Source: Malonomonas sp036526255 (lineage in GTDB: Bacteria; Desulfobacterota; Desulfuromonadia; Desulfuromonadales; Geopsychrobacteraceae). Taken from it: a stretch of 9,404 nt of DNA. A model generated the notes under the pieces. It did not search any database, was not told the DNA's origin, and was given only the letters and a program-made list of their open reading frames with translations. The stretch's first letter is position 1. The number at the start of each line of letters is the position of its first letter. A program made the translations under genes and the position numbers. This document shows positions 1-6,149 of the stretch, in pieces. The DNA lies in assembly GCA_036526255.1 (NCBI GenBank), contig DATCYW010000059.1, positions 1 through 9,404 of the forward strand, written 5' to 3'.

Positions 1-105
1 AAATACACCAACCTGCAGCGCGGCATCGAAGGGTTTTACGATCTGGTCGCGGTGCGCTGGATGCAGAGCCGCCATCTAAAAATTGAGGTCAAAGAACAAA
101 AATGA
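1..105 (+). CDS. Family 2 glycosyltransferase, C-terminal end only (partial)
   Basis: Only the last 34 residues and the stop are in the window; the gene begins upstream. The visible tail reads KYTNLQRGIEGFYDLVAVRW, then MQSRHLKIEVKEQK. A KYT segment followed by an amphipathic stretch and a D-L-x-A-V-R-W-M motif is characteristic of the C-terminus of dolichyl/polyprenyl-phosphate sugar transferases (GT2), which load a sugar onto a lipid carrier at the inner face of the cytoplasmic membrane. Its TGA lies inside the ATGATG of the next gene, a LAB_N-domain membrane protein. GT2 enzymes and LAB_N proteins are commonly neighbours in envelope-glycan and lipid-modification operons, which supports the call. 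The catalytic domain is not visible, so the donor and acceptor cannot be named. Confidence 0.72.
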   Translation, partial: KYTNLQRGIEGFYDLVAVRWMQSRHLKIEVKEQK

Positions 106-398
106 TGAACCTTTCCCTGACCGAAATCCTGATCCTGGCGGTTGGTTTCGCCGGACAGGCGATGTTTTTCATGCGCTTTTTTGTCCAGTGGCTCTATTCG
201 GAGAAGCACAAGCGCAGCTTGATCCCGACCGCGTTCTGGTACTTCAGCCTCGGTGGCAGTTCTCTACTGCTGGCCTATGCGATCATCAAGAAAGATCCGG
301 TCTTTATCGTCGGCCAGTCGACCGGCTTTATCATCTACATCCGCAACCTGATCCTGATCCGTCGCGAACAGCGGGAGAAAGCGGCCGAAAACGCTTAA
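102..398 (+). CDS. LAB_N (lipid A biosynthesis N-terminal) domain membrane protein
   Basis: A 98-residue integral membrane protein with about three hydrophobic segments (roughly residues 7-28, 42-62 and 66-86) and a basic tail (RREQREK). The block GFAGQAMFFMRFFVQWLYSE (residues 15-34) is the signature of the LAB_N family. That domain is found at the N-terminus of some lipid-A-disaccharide synthases and, as here, as a free-standing small protein next to a GT2 glycosyltransferase. The role of the free-standing form is not well established; an accessory or transport role in lipid-linked sugar modification of the envelope is inferred from context. Its start overlaps the upstream stop (ATGA, 102-105), implying translational coupling. 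A second in-frame ATG at 105 is also possible. No convincing intrinsic terminator follows. Confidence 0.85.
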   Translation: MMNLSLTEILILAVGFAGQAMFFMRFFVQWLYSEKHKRSLIPTAFWYFSLGGSSLLLAYAIIKKDPVFIVGQSTGFIIYIRNLILIRREQREKAAENA

Positions 399-429
399 AA
401 ACAGGACAAAACAGTCTGAAAAAGTCGAT

Positions 430-484
430 GGGACAATTTGTCTACTTCTGTCCACGTATACGCAATTATGCGCATAAATGTCCC
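430..484. promoter_or_regulatory. Palindrome cluster upstream of the sigma-54 promoter (candidate activator sites)
   Basis: Several symmetric elements are packed into 55 bases. GACAATTTGTC at 432-442 is an inverted repeat around a central T. CGTATACG at 455-462 and TTATGCGCATAA at 466-477 are perfect palindromes. GGGACA at 430-435 is mirrored by TGTCCC at 479-484. TGTCTAC (439-445) and TGTCCAC (449-455) repeat with a 10-base period. The centre lies about 150 bases before the predicted transcription start near 610, the usual distance for bacterial enhancer-binding proteins that activate sigma-54 RNA polymerase. The symmetry is seen directly; the assignment as activator sites is inference, and no specific regulator can be named. 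Confidence 0.4.
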
Positions 485-582
485 GATCCTGCCGCTTGCT
501 TTTCCCGCATAAATTACCGATACTTAAACCTAACCAACCGTTATCCTTTCAATATCAAGGAACTCGCGACTCTTTTTTGTTT

Positions 583-599
583 TTGGCAACCCACTTGCA
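583..599 (+). promoter_or_regulatory. Sigma-54 (RpoN) -24/-12 promoter
   Basis: The sequence TTGGCAACCCACTTGCA matches the sigma-54 consensus YTGGCACGNNNNTTGCW at almost every conserved position. The invariant GG is at 585-586 and the invariant GC at 597-598, with the required spacing. Only the C and G after TGGCA deviate (AC in place of CG). Transcription would start near 610, leaving a leader of about 64 bases before the ATG at 674, whose ribosome site GAGGAG is at 661-666. Sigma-54 promoters need an ATP-dependent activator bound upstream, which fits the palindrome cluster at 430-484. Confidence 0.75.
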
Positions 600-673
600 C
601 AATCAGCTGGCAACAGACAACGCAAGCGCAAACTTGCTATTTCGATAACATCGTTGCCAAGAGGAGAAAAACC

Positions 674-850
674 ATGGGTCGTCGCGCGAATAACGCTAAA
701 AAATTTATTATTTCCTGTCGTGTCAATACTGAAGAAATGGACCTGCTGCAGAATCTCGCTACCGAATCCGGCAGCAGCATTTCTGACCTGCTGCGCAAAT
801 GCCTGACCGGCCTGCAGGATAACGGCAAGAACCTGCAGATGAGCGCCTGA
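674..850 (+). CDS. Small ribbon-helix-helix-like protein, 58 residues
   Basis: A 58-residue protein beginning with a basic arm (MGRRANNAKK). It continues with a likely beta strand (FIISCRV, 11-17), a helix (about 19-31), a turn containing ESGSSIS (31-37) and a second helix (about 36-48). This strand-helix-helix order is the layout of MetJ/Arc/CopG-type DNA-binding proteins, which dimerise through the strand and bind operators with it. The ATG at 674 is chosen because GAGGAG (661-666) sits 7 bases upstream; the same frame stays open far upstream, but that extension overlaps the LAB_N gene and looks non-coding. The gene stands alone with its own sigma-54 promoter and no partner toxin next to it. 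Two cysteines (15 and 43) are present. The fold is inferred from sequence pattern only and the target is unknown; a transcriptional regulator is most likely. Confidence 0.75.
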   Translation: MGRRANNAKKFIISCRVNTEEMDLLQNLATESGSSISDLLRKCLTGLQDNGKNLQMSA

Positions 851-903
851 TCGGCAACTGCCGTAACCAACACCTGCACAGCCAAAAATCGATGAGTGCC
901 AGG

Positions 904-930
904 CGTGAACGTTCGGAGGGGACGTTCACG
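904..930 (+). other. Strong hairpin in the region upstream of ileS
   Basis: CGTGAACGT (904-912) pairs perfectly with ACGTTCACG (922-930) around a 9-base loop, TCGGAGGGG. Three further outer pairs (897-899 with 931-933) are possible across a bulge. No run of T follows, so it is not a standard intrinsic terminator. It lies 54 bases past the stop of the small RHH-like gene and before the candidate ileS promoter. It could be a 3' mRNA end or stability structure for that small gene, or an operator. No T-box signature was seen in this leader. Confidence 0.45.
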
Positions 931-994
931 GCAGTCCACCCCCCACTTCCTTGCCGAATCCTGCAAAAAGCGCCGAAAATCGCCTGCTTTCCCC

Positions 995-1023
995 TTGAAC
1001 TTGCCTGACGCTTTTGTTAGCCT
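995..1023 (+). promoter_or_regulatory. Candidate sigma-70-type promoter for ileS
   Basis: TTGAAC (995-1000) and TAGCCT (1018-1023) are separated by 17 bases, and the second box is preceded by TGT, resembling an extended -10. The predicted start near 1030 gives a leader of about 80 bases before ileS. The -10 match is only partial, so this is a weak prediction; no better candidate was found between 851 and 1110. Confidence 0.3.
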
Positions 1024-1110
1024 GCCGGACTAATCTTTTCATGATGATCCGTCCTTTGAATCCGCTGCCTTACCAGTGGTTTCAGGCAACAATACGAAAG
1101 AGGCACCGGC

Positions 1111-3897
1111 ATGGACTACAAAGACACCCTGAATCTCCCCAAAACTGACTTTCCGATGCGCGCCAACCTGGCGGTTCGTGAGCCGGAAATCCTCGCGCAC
1201 TGGCAGCAGATCGGCCTGAACGACAAGCTGGAAAACGCCAATAAGGGCGCCGAAAGCTTCATCCTGCATGATGGCCCCCCTTACGCGAATGGTCATCTGC
1301 ATATGGGGCACGCGCTGAACAAGACGTTGAAGGATATCATCGTCAAGAGCAAGCGGATGCAGGGCTTCTACACCCCCTATGTGCCGGGCTGGGATTGCCA
1401 CGGGCTGCCGATCGAACTGATGGTCGACAAGCAACTCGGCAAAAAGAAGCGTGAAATGAGCAAGGCCGACTTCCGTCGCGAGTGCCGTTCGTACGCCGCG
1501 CAGTGGGTCAAGATTCAGGGTGAAGAATTTCAGCGGCTGGGCATTTTCGGCGACTGGGAAAATCCCTACCTGACCATGAGCAGCCACTACGAGGCGCAGA
1601 CCGCCCGCGAACTGGCGACACTCGCCGAGCGCGGTTCACTGTTCAAAGGAAAAAAACCGATCCACTGGTGCTCTTCCTGCGTCACCGCGCTGGCCGAGGC
1701 CGAGGTCGAATACGCTGACCACAGCTCGCCGTCTATTTTCGTCAAATTCCCTTATGTCGACGAACTGCCGACAGCACTGGCACCACTGACCGGCAGAACC
1801 CTCAACTTCGTCATCTGGACCACCACCCCCTGGACCATTCCTGCCAACCTGGGGATCTGCCTGAATCCGGAACTGCCGTACGTGGTGGTCGAGGTCAACG
1901 GTGAACTGCTGGTGCTGGCTGAAGGGCTGGTCGAGTCGGTGATGAAGACCCTGGCGATCGAGGATTATGCGATTGTCGCGACCTTTGACGCGGAGATTTT
2001 CGAGCGCAAAAACTGCCGCCACCCGCTCTACGACCGTCATTCGCTGATCATCCTTGGCGACCACGTCACCCTCGAAGCCGGTACCGGTTGCGTCCACACG
2101 GCGCCCGGCCACGGTCAGGATGACTATGTCGTCGGCCTGAAGTACGGGCTGGAGATCTACAATCCGGTCGATGACTATGGCCGCTACCGTGAAGATCTGG
2201 AGCTGTTCGGCAAAATGAAACTGGCCGACGCCAACCCGGCGGTCTGCGAAAAGTTGAATGAGGTCGGCGCGCTGCTCTACCAGAACCAGATCAGCCACAG
2301 CTACCCGCACTGCTGGCGCTGCAAAAAGCCGATCATCTTCCGCGCGACCGAGCAGTGGTTTATCGGCATGGAGCAGAACGACCTGCGCAAAAAGGCGCTG
2401 GTCGAGATCGACCGGGTCGAGTGGATCCCAAGCTGGGGACGCGACCGGATTTACAACATGATCGAAGCGCGGCCGGACTGGTGCATCAGCCGGCAGCGCA
2501 GCTGGGGCGTGCCGATCACCATCGCTTACTGCGAAAAGTGCGGCGAGGCGCTCAACGACGGCAAAATCATGCATCACATCGCCGATCAGTTCGAAGCGAC
2601 CGGCAGCGACGTCTGGTTCGAAAAGGACGCCAGCGAACTACTGCCGCCCGGCACCAAATGCCCGAGCTGTAATCACGACAAGTTCACCAAAGAGTCGGAC
2701 ATCCTCGATGTCTGGTTCGACTCGGGCGTCTCCCACGCGGCGGTCTGCGAACACCGCGACGAGCTGCAGAGTCCGGCCGACCTTTATCTGGAAGGTTCCG
2801 ATCAGCATCGCGGCTGGTTCCACTCGAGCCTGCTCGAGTCGGTCGGCAGTCGCGACCGCGCGCCCTACAAGGCGGTGCTGACCCACGGCTTTGTGCTTGA
2901 CAAGGATGGTCGGCCGATGTCGAAATCGGTCGGCAACATTATCAAACCGGAAGAGATTATCCAGAAGTTCGGCGCTGAAATCCTGCGCATGTGGGTCGCT
3001 GCGACTGATTACCGTGATGATATCCGCCTCGGCAATGAGACCCTGCAGCGCCTGTCGGACGCCTACCGGCGGATCCGCAACACCGCCCGCTACCTGCTCG
3101 GCAACCTGGCTGATTTCAACCCGGCGAACGACCTGGTGGCCGACAGCGAGCTGCTTGAGCTCGACCGCTGGGCACTGTCGCGGCTGGCCGGGCTGGTCAA
3201 GAAGGTGGAGGTCGCCTACCAGAAATACGAGTTTCACAGCATCTATCAGGCGGTGCACAACTTCTGCAGCCTTGACCTGAGCGCTTTTTATCTCGATATC
3301 CTCAAGGACCGGATCTACACCAGTCCGAAAGGCAGCATCGAATACCGCAGCGCACGGACCAGCATGTACCTGCTGCTGGACAGCATCACCCGCCTGATTG
3401 CGCCGGTGATGAGCTTCACCGCCGATGAAATCTGGCAGCAGTTGCCGGGCGAGCGGGAAGAGAGCGTCCACCTGGCCAGCTTTCCGAAACTGATGGATCA
3501 GCGCTTCGATGCAAAGCTGGAAGCCCGCTACGGGCAGTTACAAAAGGTGCGCAACGAGGCCTCGAAGATTCTCGAGAAGGCCCGCGCCGAAAAGCAGCTG
3601 GGCCAATCACTGGAGGCCGGCCTGGTCATCAACGCACCGGCTGAACTGCAGACCGCGCTGGAAGGGTTCGGCGATGAGCTGAAATACCTGCTGATTGTCT
3701 CTGCCGTCGACCTCAAAACCAGGCTTAAGCCCGAAGAGGCTTATTGCTCCAGCGAAATCACCGGGCTGATGATCAAAGTCATTGCCGCCCCCGGTGAAAA
3801 ATGCGAGCGTTGCTGGAACTTTGCCACCAGCGTCGGCCAGAACAGTGACCACCCGAGCATCTGCGAGCGCTGCGCAGCGGCCCTGATCGCCGGCTGA
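1111..3897 (+). CDS. ileS: Isoleucyl-tRNA synthetase (class I, IleRS1 type)
   Basis: A full-length 928-residue cytoplasmic enzyme that charges tRNA-Ile with isoleucine using ATP. The class I signatures are in place: PYANGHLHMGH (57-67, HMGH 64-67) and PMSKS (602-606, where KMSKS is the family form). PGWDCHGLPIE (92-102) is the conserved active-site block. The editing domain that hydrolyses Val-tRNA-Ile is marked by WTTTPW (236-241) and GTGCVHTAPGHGQDD (324-338). The C-terminus has the zinc knuckle of bacterial-type enzymes, cysteines 898, 901, 918 and 921. A second four-cysteine pair set (474/477 and 517/520) in the catalytic insert suggests another zinc site, as in Thermus-type but not E. 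coli-type IleRS. The HxGH form marks IleRS1, the class normally mupirocin-sensitive. The start is supported by AAAGAGG at 1097-1103. It heads an ileS-lspA-lipoprotein operon. Confidence 0.98.
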   Translation: MDYKDTLNLPKTDFPMRANLAVREPEILAHWQQIGLNDKLENANKGAESFILHDGPPYANGHLHMGHALNKTLKDIIVKSKRMQGFYTPYVPGWDCHGLPIELMVDKQLGKKKREMSKADFRRECRSYAAQWVKIQGEEFQRLGIFGDWENPYLTMSSHYEAQTARELATLAERGSLFKGKKPIHWCSSCVTALAEAEVEYADHSSPSIFVKFPYVDELPTALAPLTGRTLNFVIWTTTPWTIPANLGICLNPELPYVVVEVNGELLVLAEGLVESVMKTLAIEDYAIVATFDAEIFERKNCRHPLYDRHSLIILGDHVTLEAGTGCVHTAPGHGQDDYVVGLKYGLEIYNPVDDYGRYREDLELFGKMKLADANPAVCEKLNEVGALLYQNQISHSYPHCWRCKKPIIFRATEQWFIGMEQNDLRKKALVEIDRVEWIPSWGRDRIYNMIEARPDWCISRQRSWGVPITIAYCEKCGEALNDGKIMHHIADQFEATGSDVWFEKDASELLPPGTKCPSCNHDKFTKESDILDVWFDSGVSHAAVCEHRDELQSPADLYLEGSDQHRGWFHSSLLESVGSRDRAPYKAVLTHGFVLDKDGRPMSKSVGNIIKPEEIIQKFGAEILRMWVAATDYRDDIRLGNETLQRLSDAYRRIRNTARYLLGNLADFNPANDLVADSELLELDRWALSRLAGLVKKVEVAYQKYEFHSIYQAVHNFCSLDLSAFYLDILKDRIYTSPKGSIEYRSARTSMYLLLDSITRLIAPVMSFTADEIWQQLPGEREESVHLASFPKLMDQRFDAKLEARYGQLQKVRNEASKILEKARAEKQLGQSLEAGLVINAPAELQTALEGFGDELKYLLIVSAVDLKTRLKPEEAYCSSEITGLMIKVIAAPGEKCERCWNFATSVGQNSDHPSICERCAAALIAG

Positions 3898-3898
3898 T

Positions 3899-4396
3899 AT
3901 GACCAGATACAAGGTCTTTACCCTGACCGCCGGCATCTGCCTGCTGCTCGATCAGCTGAGTAAAATCTACATTGACACGACTTTTGAGCTCTACCAGTCG
4001 CTGACGATCAGTGAGAATTTTTTTCACCTGACCTACCTACGTAATCCGGGCGCGGCGTTCGGCATCCTCTCCGACAGCGCCATCCGGATTCCGTTTTTTG
4101 TCAGTGTTTCGCTGCTCGCGTCATTCGGCATTCTCTGGTATCTGCGCAAAATCGACAGCGCCGACCGCTGGCAACACTTTGCCCTGGGACTGATTTTCAG
4201 CGGGGCGGTCGGCAACCTGATCGACCGGATACGACTGGGGGAAGTGATCGATTTCCTCGATGTTCACTGGTATCAGTATCACTGGCCGGCCTTCAATGTC
4301 GCCGACAGCGCCATCTGCGTCGGCGTAATGATCATGCTGCTCTGTTCCTGGCGCGAAGAACGGCAGAAGCACAACCTGAAGGAGACGGAAAAATGA
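3899..4396 (+). CDS. lspA: Lipoprotein signal peptidase (signal peptidase II)
   Basis: A 165-residue inner-membrane aspartyl protease that removes the signal peptide of prolipoproteins after Lgt has acylated the lipobox cysteine. It has four hydrophobic segments (about residues 6-22, 64-82, 93-110 and 133-150). The family motifs are present: LDQLSK (17-22), RNPGAAF (48-54), GNLIDRIRLGEVIDF (105-119) and AFNVADSAI (131-139). By alignment to the Pseudomonas enzyme, the catalytic aspartates are D118 and D136. The ATG is 1 base after the ileS stop and has no strong ribosome site, so translation is probably coupled to ileS. The ileS-lspA order is the classical arrangement in proteobacteria. The length matches the family. 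Confidence 0.98.
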   Translation: MTRYKVFTLTAGICLLLDQLSKIYIDTTFELYQSLTISENFFHLTYLRNPGAAFGILSDSAIRIPFFVSVSLLASFGILWYLRKIDSADRWQHFALGLIFSGAVGNLIDRIRLGEVIDFLDVHWYQYHWPAFNVADSAICVGVMIMLLCSWREERQKHNLKETEK

Positions 4397-4524
4397 GCCG
4401 AAAACTACTCTTACTGATTCTGCTTGCGACCCTGTTCCTCGCCGGCTGCGAATGCGTCGGCGGCTTCGGCCGCGACCTGCAGAAGACTGGCAGATGGATA
4501 GAGCGCAACAGCGGCACCCACTGA
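4393..4524 (+). CDS. Entericidin A/B-family small lipoprotein, 43 residues
   Basis: A short gene starting inside the lspA stop (ATGA, 4393-4396), preceded by a strong ribosome site AAGGAG (4379-4384). The peptide has a lysine/arginine-positive start, a leucine-rich core and a lipobox LAGC with the acylated cysteine at residue 19. The mature tail continues ECVGGFGRDLQKTGRWIERN. The GFG-x-D-x2-x3-G-x-x-I pattern is that of entericidins EcnA and EcnB (compare RGFGEDIKHLGNSIS in EcnA). Entericidins are small outer-membrane-anchored lipoproteins first described as an antidote and bacteriolytic toxin pair in E. coli; a lytic role in this organism is not shown. No second copy is adjacent, so a two-gene cassette is not visible here. 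It is a predicted substrate of the peptidase encoded just upstream. Confidence 0.88.
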   Translation: MSRKLLLLILLATLFLAGCECVGGFGRDLQKTGRWIERNSGTH

Positions 4525-4527
4525 CCG

Positions 4528-4570
4528 CAGCCCACAGGCTGACGCCCGCAGGCTGCTTGCTGCGGGCGTC
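4528..4570 (+). terminator. Tandem hairpins after the ileS operon (possible terminator)
   Basis: Directly after the lipoprotein stop, CAGCC (4528-4532) pairs with GGCTG (4537-4541). A much stronger GC-rich hairpin follows: GACGCCCGCA (4541-4550) pairs perfectly with TGCGGGCGTC (4561-4570), with a G-C pair possible inside the loop. Only a short T run (4587-4590) follows, 17 bases later. It may therefore act as a weak or Rho-assisted terminator, or protect the 3' end of the mRNA. The position at the end of the operon supports a termination role. Confidence 0.5.
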
Positions 4571-4685
4571 GCCCGGCAGCCATCGCTTTTCACAATAACA
4601 CCCATCTGGCTTATCGATATTTCCTGTTGGACTCCCCCTTTCCCGCCTGCTAACTTGCCTCCGACCTTTCACCTTCGGAGACAAC

Positions 4686-5690
4686 ATGAAAAAACTGATT
4701 CTACTGATCCTGCTTTGCGCCTGCCCGGCGCTGACTTTCGCCCACTCCGGTGCCTATCAATGGCAATTCGACCTCTCCGCCCAGCAGCCCGGCGAAGAAG
4801 TTCAGCTGTGGGTGCCCTATCCGGCCTCCGATGCCGTACAAAGCATCAGCAACATCCGCTGGGAAGGTAACTACAGTTCTGCCGCCGTTTATACCGACAG
4901 CACCTTCGGCACCCAGATGCTGCATGTCCGTTGGCCAAAAGAGAGTAAAGATCGGCAGCTGAGTTTCTCTTTCAGCGCAGAGCGCAGCGAACAGATCAGG
5001 CGCGATTTCCCGGCCCAGGAAGGGGCCTACACGCCGCTCGACTATGCCAACTACCTGAGTGCGACCAGCCTCGGTCCGATCGATGGCCAGGTCAAAGAGC
5101 TGGCCGACCAGATCACCGCCGACAAAGTGGGCATTCTGGCCAAAGCCCGCGCCATCTATGACTGGACGGTGGACAACACTTACCGCGATCCGGAAACCCG
5201 TGGTTGCGGACTCGGCGACGTCACCGCCCTTTTGCGCCGCCCCGGCGGCAAATGCGCCGACATCAGCTCGGTCTATATTGCGCTGGCCCGCGCCGCCGGC
5301 GTGCCGACCCGTGAAATTCTCGGTATCCGCAGCGGCAAATCTGAGCAGCAGGATGTCAGCACCTGGCAGCACTGTTGGGCCGAATTTTTTCTTCCCAGCT
5401 ACGGCTGGGTGCCGGTCGATCCGGCCGATGTGCGCAAGGCGATGCTCAAACAGAACCTGACCCTTGACGATCCGCGGGTGGCCGAACTGCGCGAAGCCTA
5501 CTGGGGGCGGGTCGACCAATACCGCGTCCGCCTGAGCGAAGGTCGCGACCTGCAGCTGAATCCCCCGCAGCAGGGACCGGCGGTCAATTACCTGATGTAC
5601 CCCTTTGCCCAGGTCGGTGGGAAAACCATCGACTGGCTCGCACCGGAGAGTTTTAAATATTCGATCCTCTGGCAGCCCGCCGGCGAATAA
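4686..5690 (+). CDS. Exported transglutaminase-like domain protein
   Basis: A 334-residue protein with an N-terminal signal peptide: MKK, then a hydrophobic run, with likely cleavage after TFA at residue 19. An N-terminal beta-rich region (about 22-100) precedes a transglutaminase-fold domain (about 145-250). The papain-like triad is visible: Cys190 in GGKCADISS, His229 in WQHCWAEF, Asp245 in WVPVDPADV. Family members in bacteria act as cysteine peptidases or amide-bond transferases on peptides or proteins. Because it is exported, it would work in the periplasm, but the substrate is unknown. LCAC near residue 13 is a poor lipobox, so type I cleavage is preferred. GGAG (4677-4680) lies 5 bases before the ATG. 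It appears to be a single-gene unit closed by a strong terminator. Confidence 0.85.
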   Translation: MKKLILLILLCACPALTFAHSGAYQWQFDLSAQQPGEEVQLWVPYPASDAVQSISNIRWEGNYSSAAVYTDSTFGTQMLHVRWPKESKDRQLSFSFSAERSEQIRRDFPAQEGAYTPLDYANYLSATSLGPIDGQVKELADQITADKVGILAKARAIYDWTVDNTYRDPETRGCGLGDVTALLRRPGGKCADISSVYIALARAAGVPTREILGIRSGKSEQQDVSTWQHCWAEFFLPSYGWVPVDPADVRKAMLKQNLTLDDPRVAELREAYWGRVDQYRVRLSEGRDLQLNPPQQGPAVNYLMYPFAQVGGKTIDWLAPESFKYSILWQPAGE

Positions 5691-5693
5691 GAC

Positions 5694-5730
5694 AAAAACG
5701 GCTCATCCGCACCGGATGAGCCGTTTTTTT
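5694..5730. terminator. Strong intrinsic terminator, probably bidirectional
   Basis: CGGCTCATCCG (5699-5709) pairs perfectly with CGGATGAGCCG (5713-5723) around a CAC loop. It is flanked by AAAAA (5694-5698) on the left and seven T (5724-5730) on the right. On the + strand it ends the transglutaminase-like gene, 8 bases after its stop codon. Read on the - strand, the A run becomes a U tract, so it can also end the corA-to-mmcQ operon, whose last stop is at 5781. Confidence 0.95.
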
Positions 5731-5780
5731 ATTGGTCAGTTGCAACCTGCCACCAAGCAGACTGCTGATCTGTGATTTAT

Positions 5781-6122
5781 TTACGGCCGCTTGCTGCGCG
5801 GCACCCCCTTCACCACCAGCGCGTAGGAAGCGTCGATCATCGCCCGGATTTCGTCATCCGGGACAGACCCGTCCAGCACCAGGGTATTCCAGTGGCGCTT
5901 GTTCATGTGATAACCGGGCAGAACCGCCGGATAGCGTTCGCGCAGCAGCTCAGCCTGCAGCGGGTCGCACTTCAGGTTGAGCCGCAGCGGTTGCTGATTG
6001 ATGCCCGTCAGCGCAAACATCTTGCCGGCCACCTTGATCACCAGGGTTGTTTCGTCAAACGGAAAGTCCTCGCTGGCGCCGGGCTTTGCCAGCAGGTAAT
6101 TGCGTAAAGTTTCAAACTCCAC
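5781..6122 (-). CDS. MmcQ/YjbR family protein
   Basis: A 113-residue soluble protein of the MmcQ/YjbR family, whose members have a CyaY-like double-wing fold. Family features seen are the N-terminal LRNYLLAKPGASEDFPF (6-22), TLVIKVAGKMFALTGI (26-41), the block LRLNLKCDP (46-54) and HMNKRHWNTLVLDG (72-85). DNA binding has been proposed from the fold, but no cellular role is settled. Translation starts with GTG at 6122, preceded by AGGGGAG about 5 bases upstream. It is the last gene of the - strand operon, 27 bases after the CDF transporter gene, and is followed by the shared terminator. Confidence 0.88.
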   Translation of the reverse strand: MEFETLRNYLLAKPGASEDFPFDETTLVIKVAGKMFALTGINQQPLRLNLKCDPLQAELLRERYPAVLPGYHMNKRHWNTLVLDGSVPDDEIRAMIDASYALVVKGVPRSKRP

Positions 6123-6149
6123 AACAGCTCCCCTCTGCCTGAAATCCCG

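Noticed and set aside
83..673. Upstream extension of the RHH-like reading frame (a 255-residue open frame starting at 83)
   Set aside because: It overlaps the LAB_N gene in another frame, runs through the sigma-54 promoter and palindromes, and its translation lacks family-like character. The ATG at 674 has the proper ribosome site.
891..1007. Possible 38-codon gene in the ileS upstream region
   Set aside because: No ribosome-binding sequence, and it runs through the 904-930 hairpin and the candidate promoter; composition is not protein-like.
851..1110. T-box riboswitch for ileS
   Set aside because: ileS genes in Gram-positive bacteria often have one, but no T-box consensus or adjoining antiterminator and terminator pair was found here.
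1041..1148. Short open frame before ileS (ATG at 1041), considered as a leader peptide
   Set aside because: No ribosome site precedes it, it runs out of frame into ileS, and it has no run of isoleucine codons. An attenuation role is not supported.
4701..5519. Long - strand open frame opposite the transglutaminase-like gene
   Set aside because: The + strand protein has a signal peptide and a full catalytic triad; the opposite frame is a GC-biased shadow. The same applies to the long - strand frames opposite ileS.
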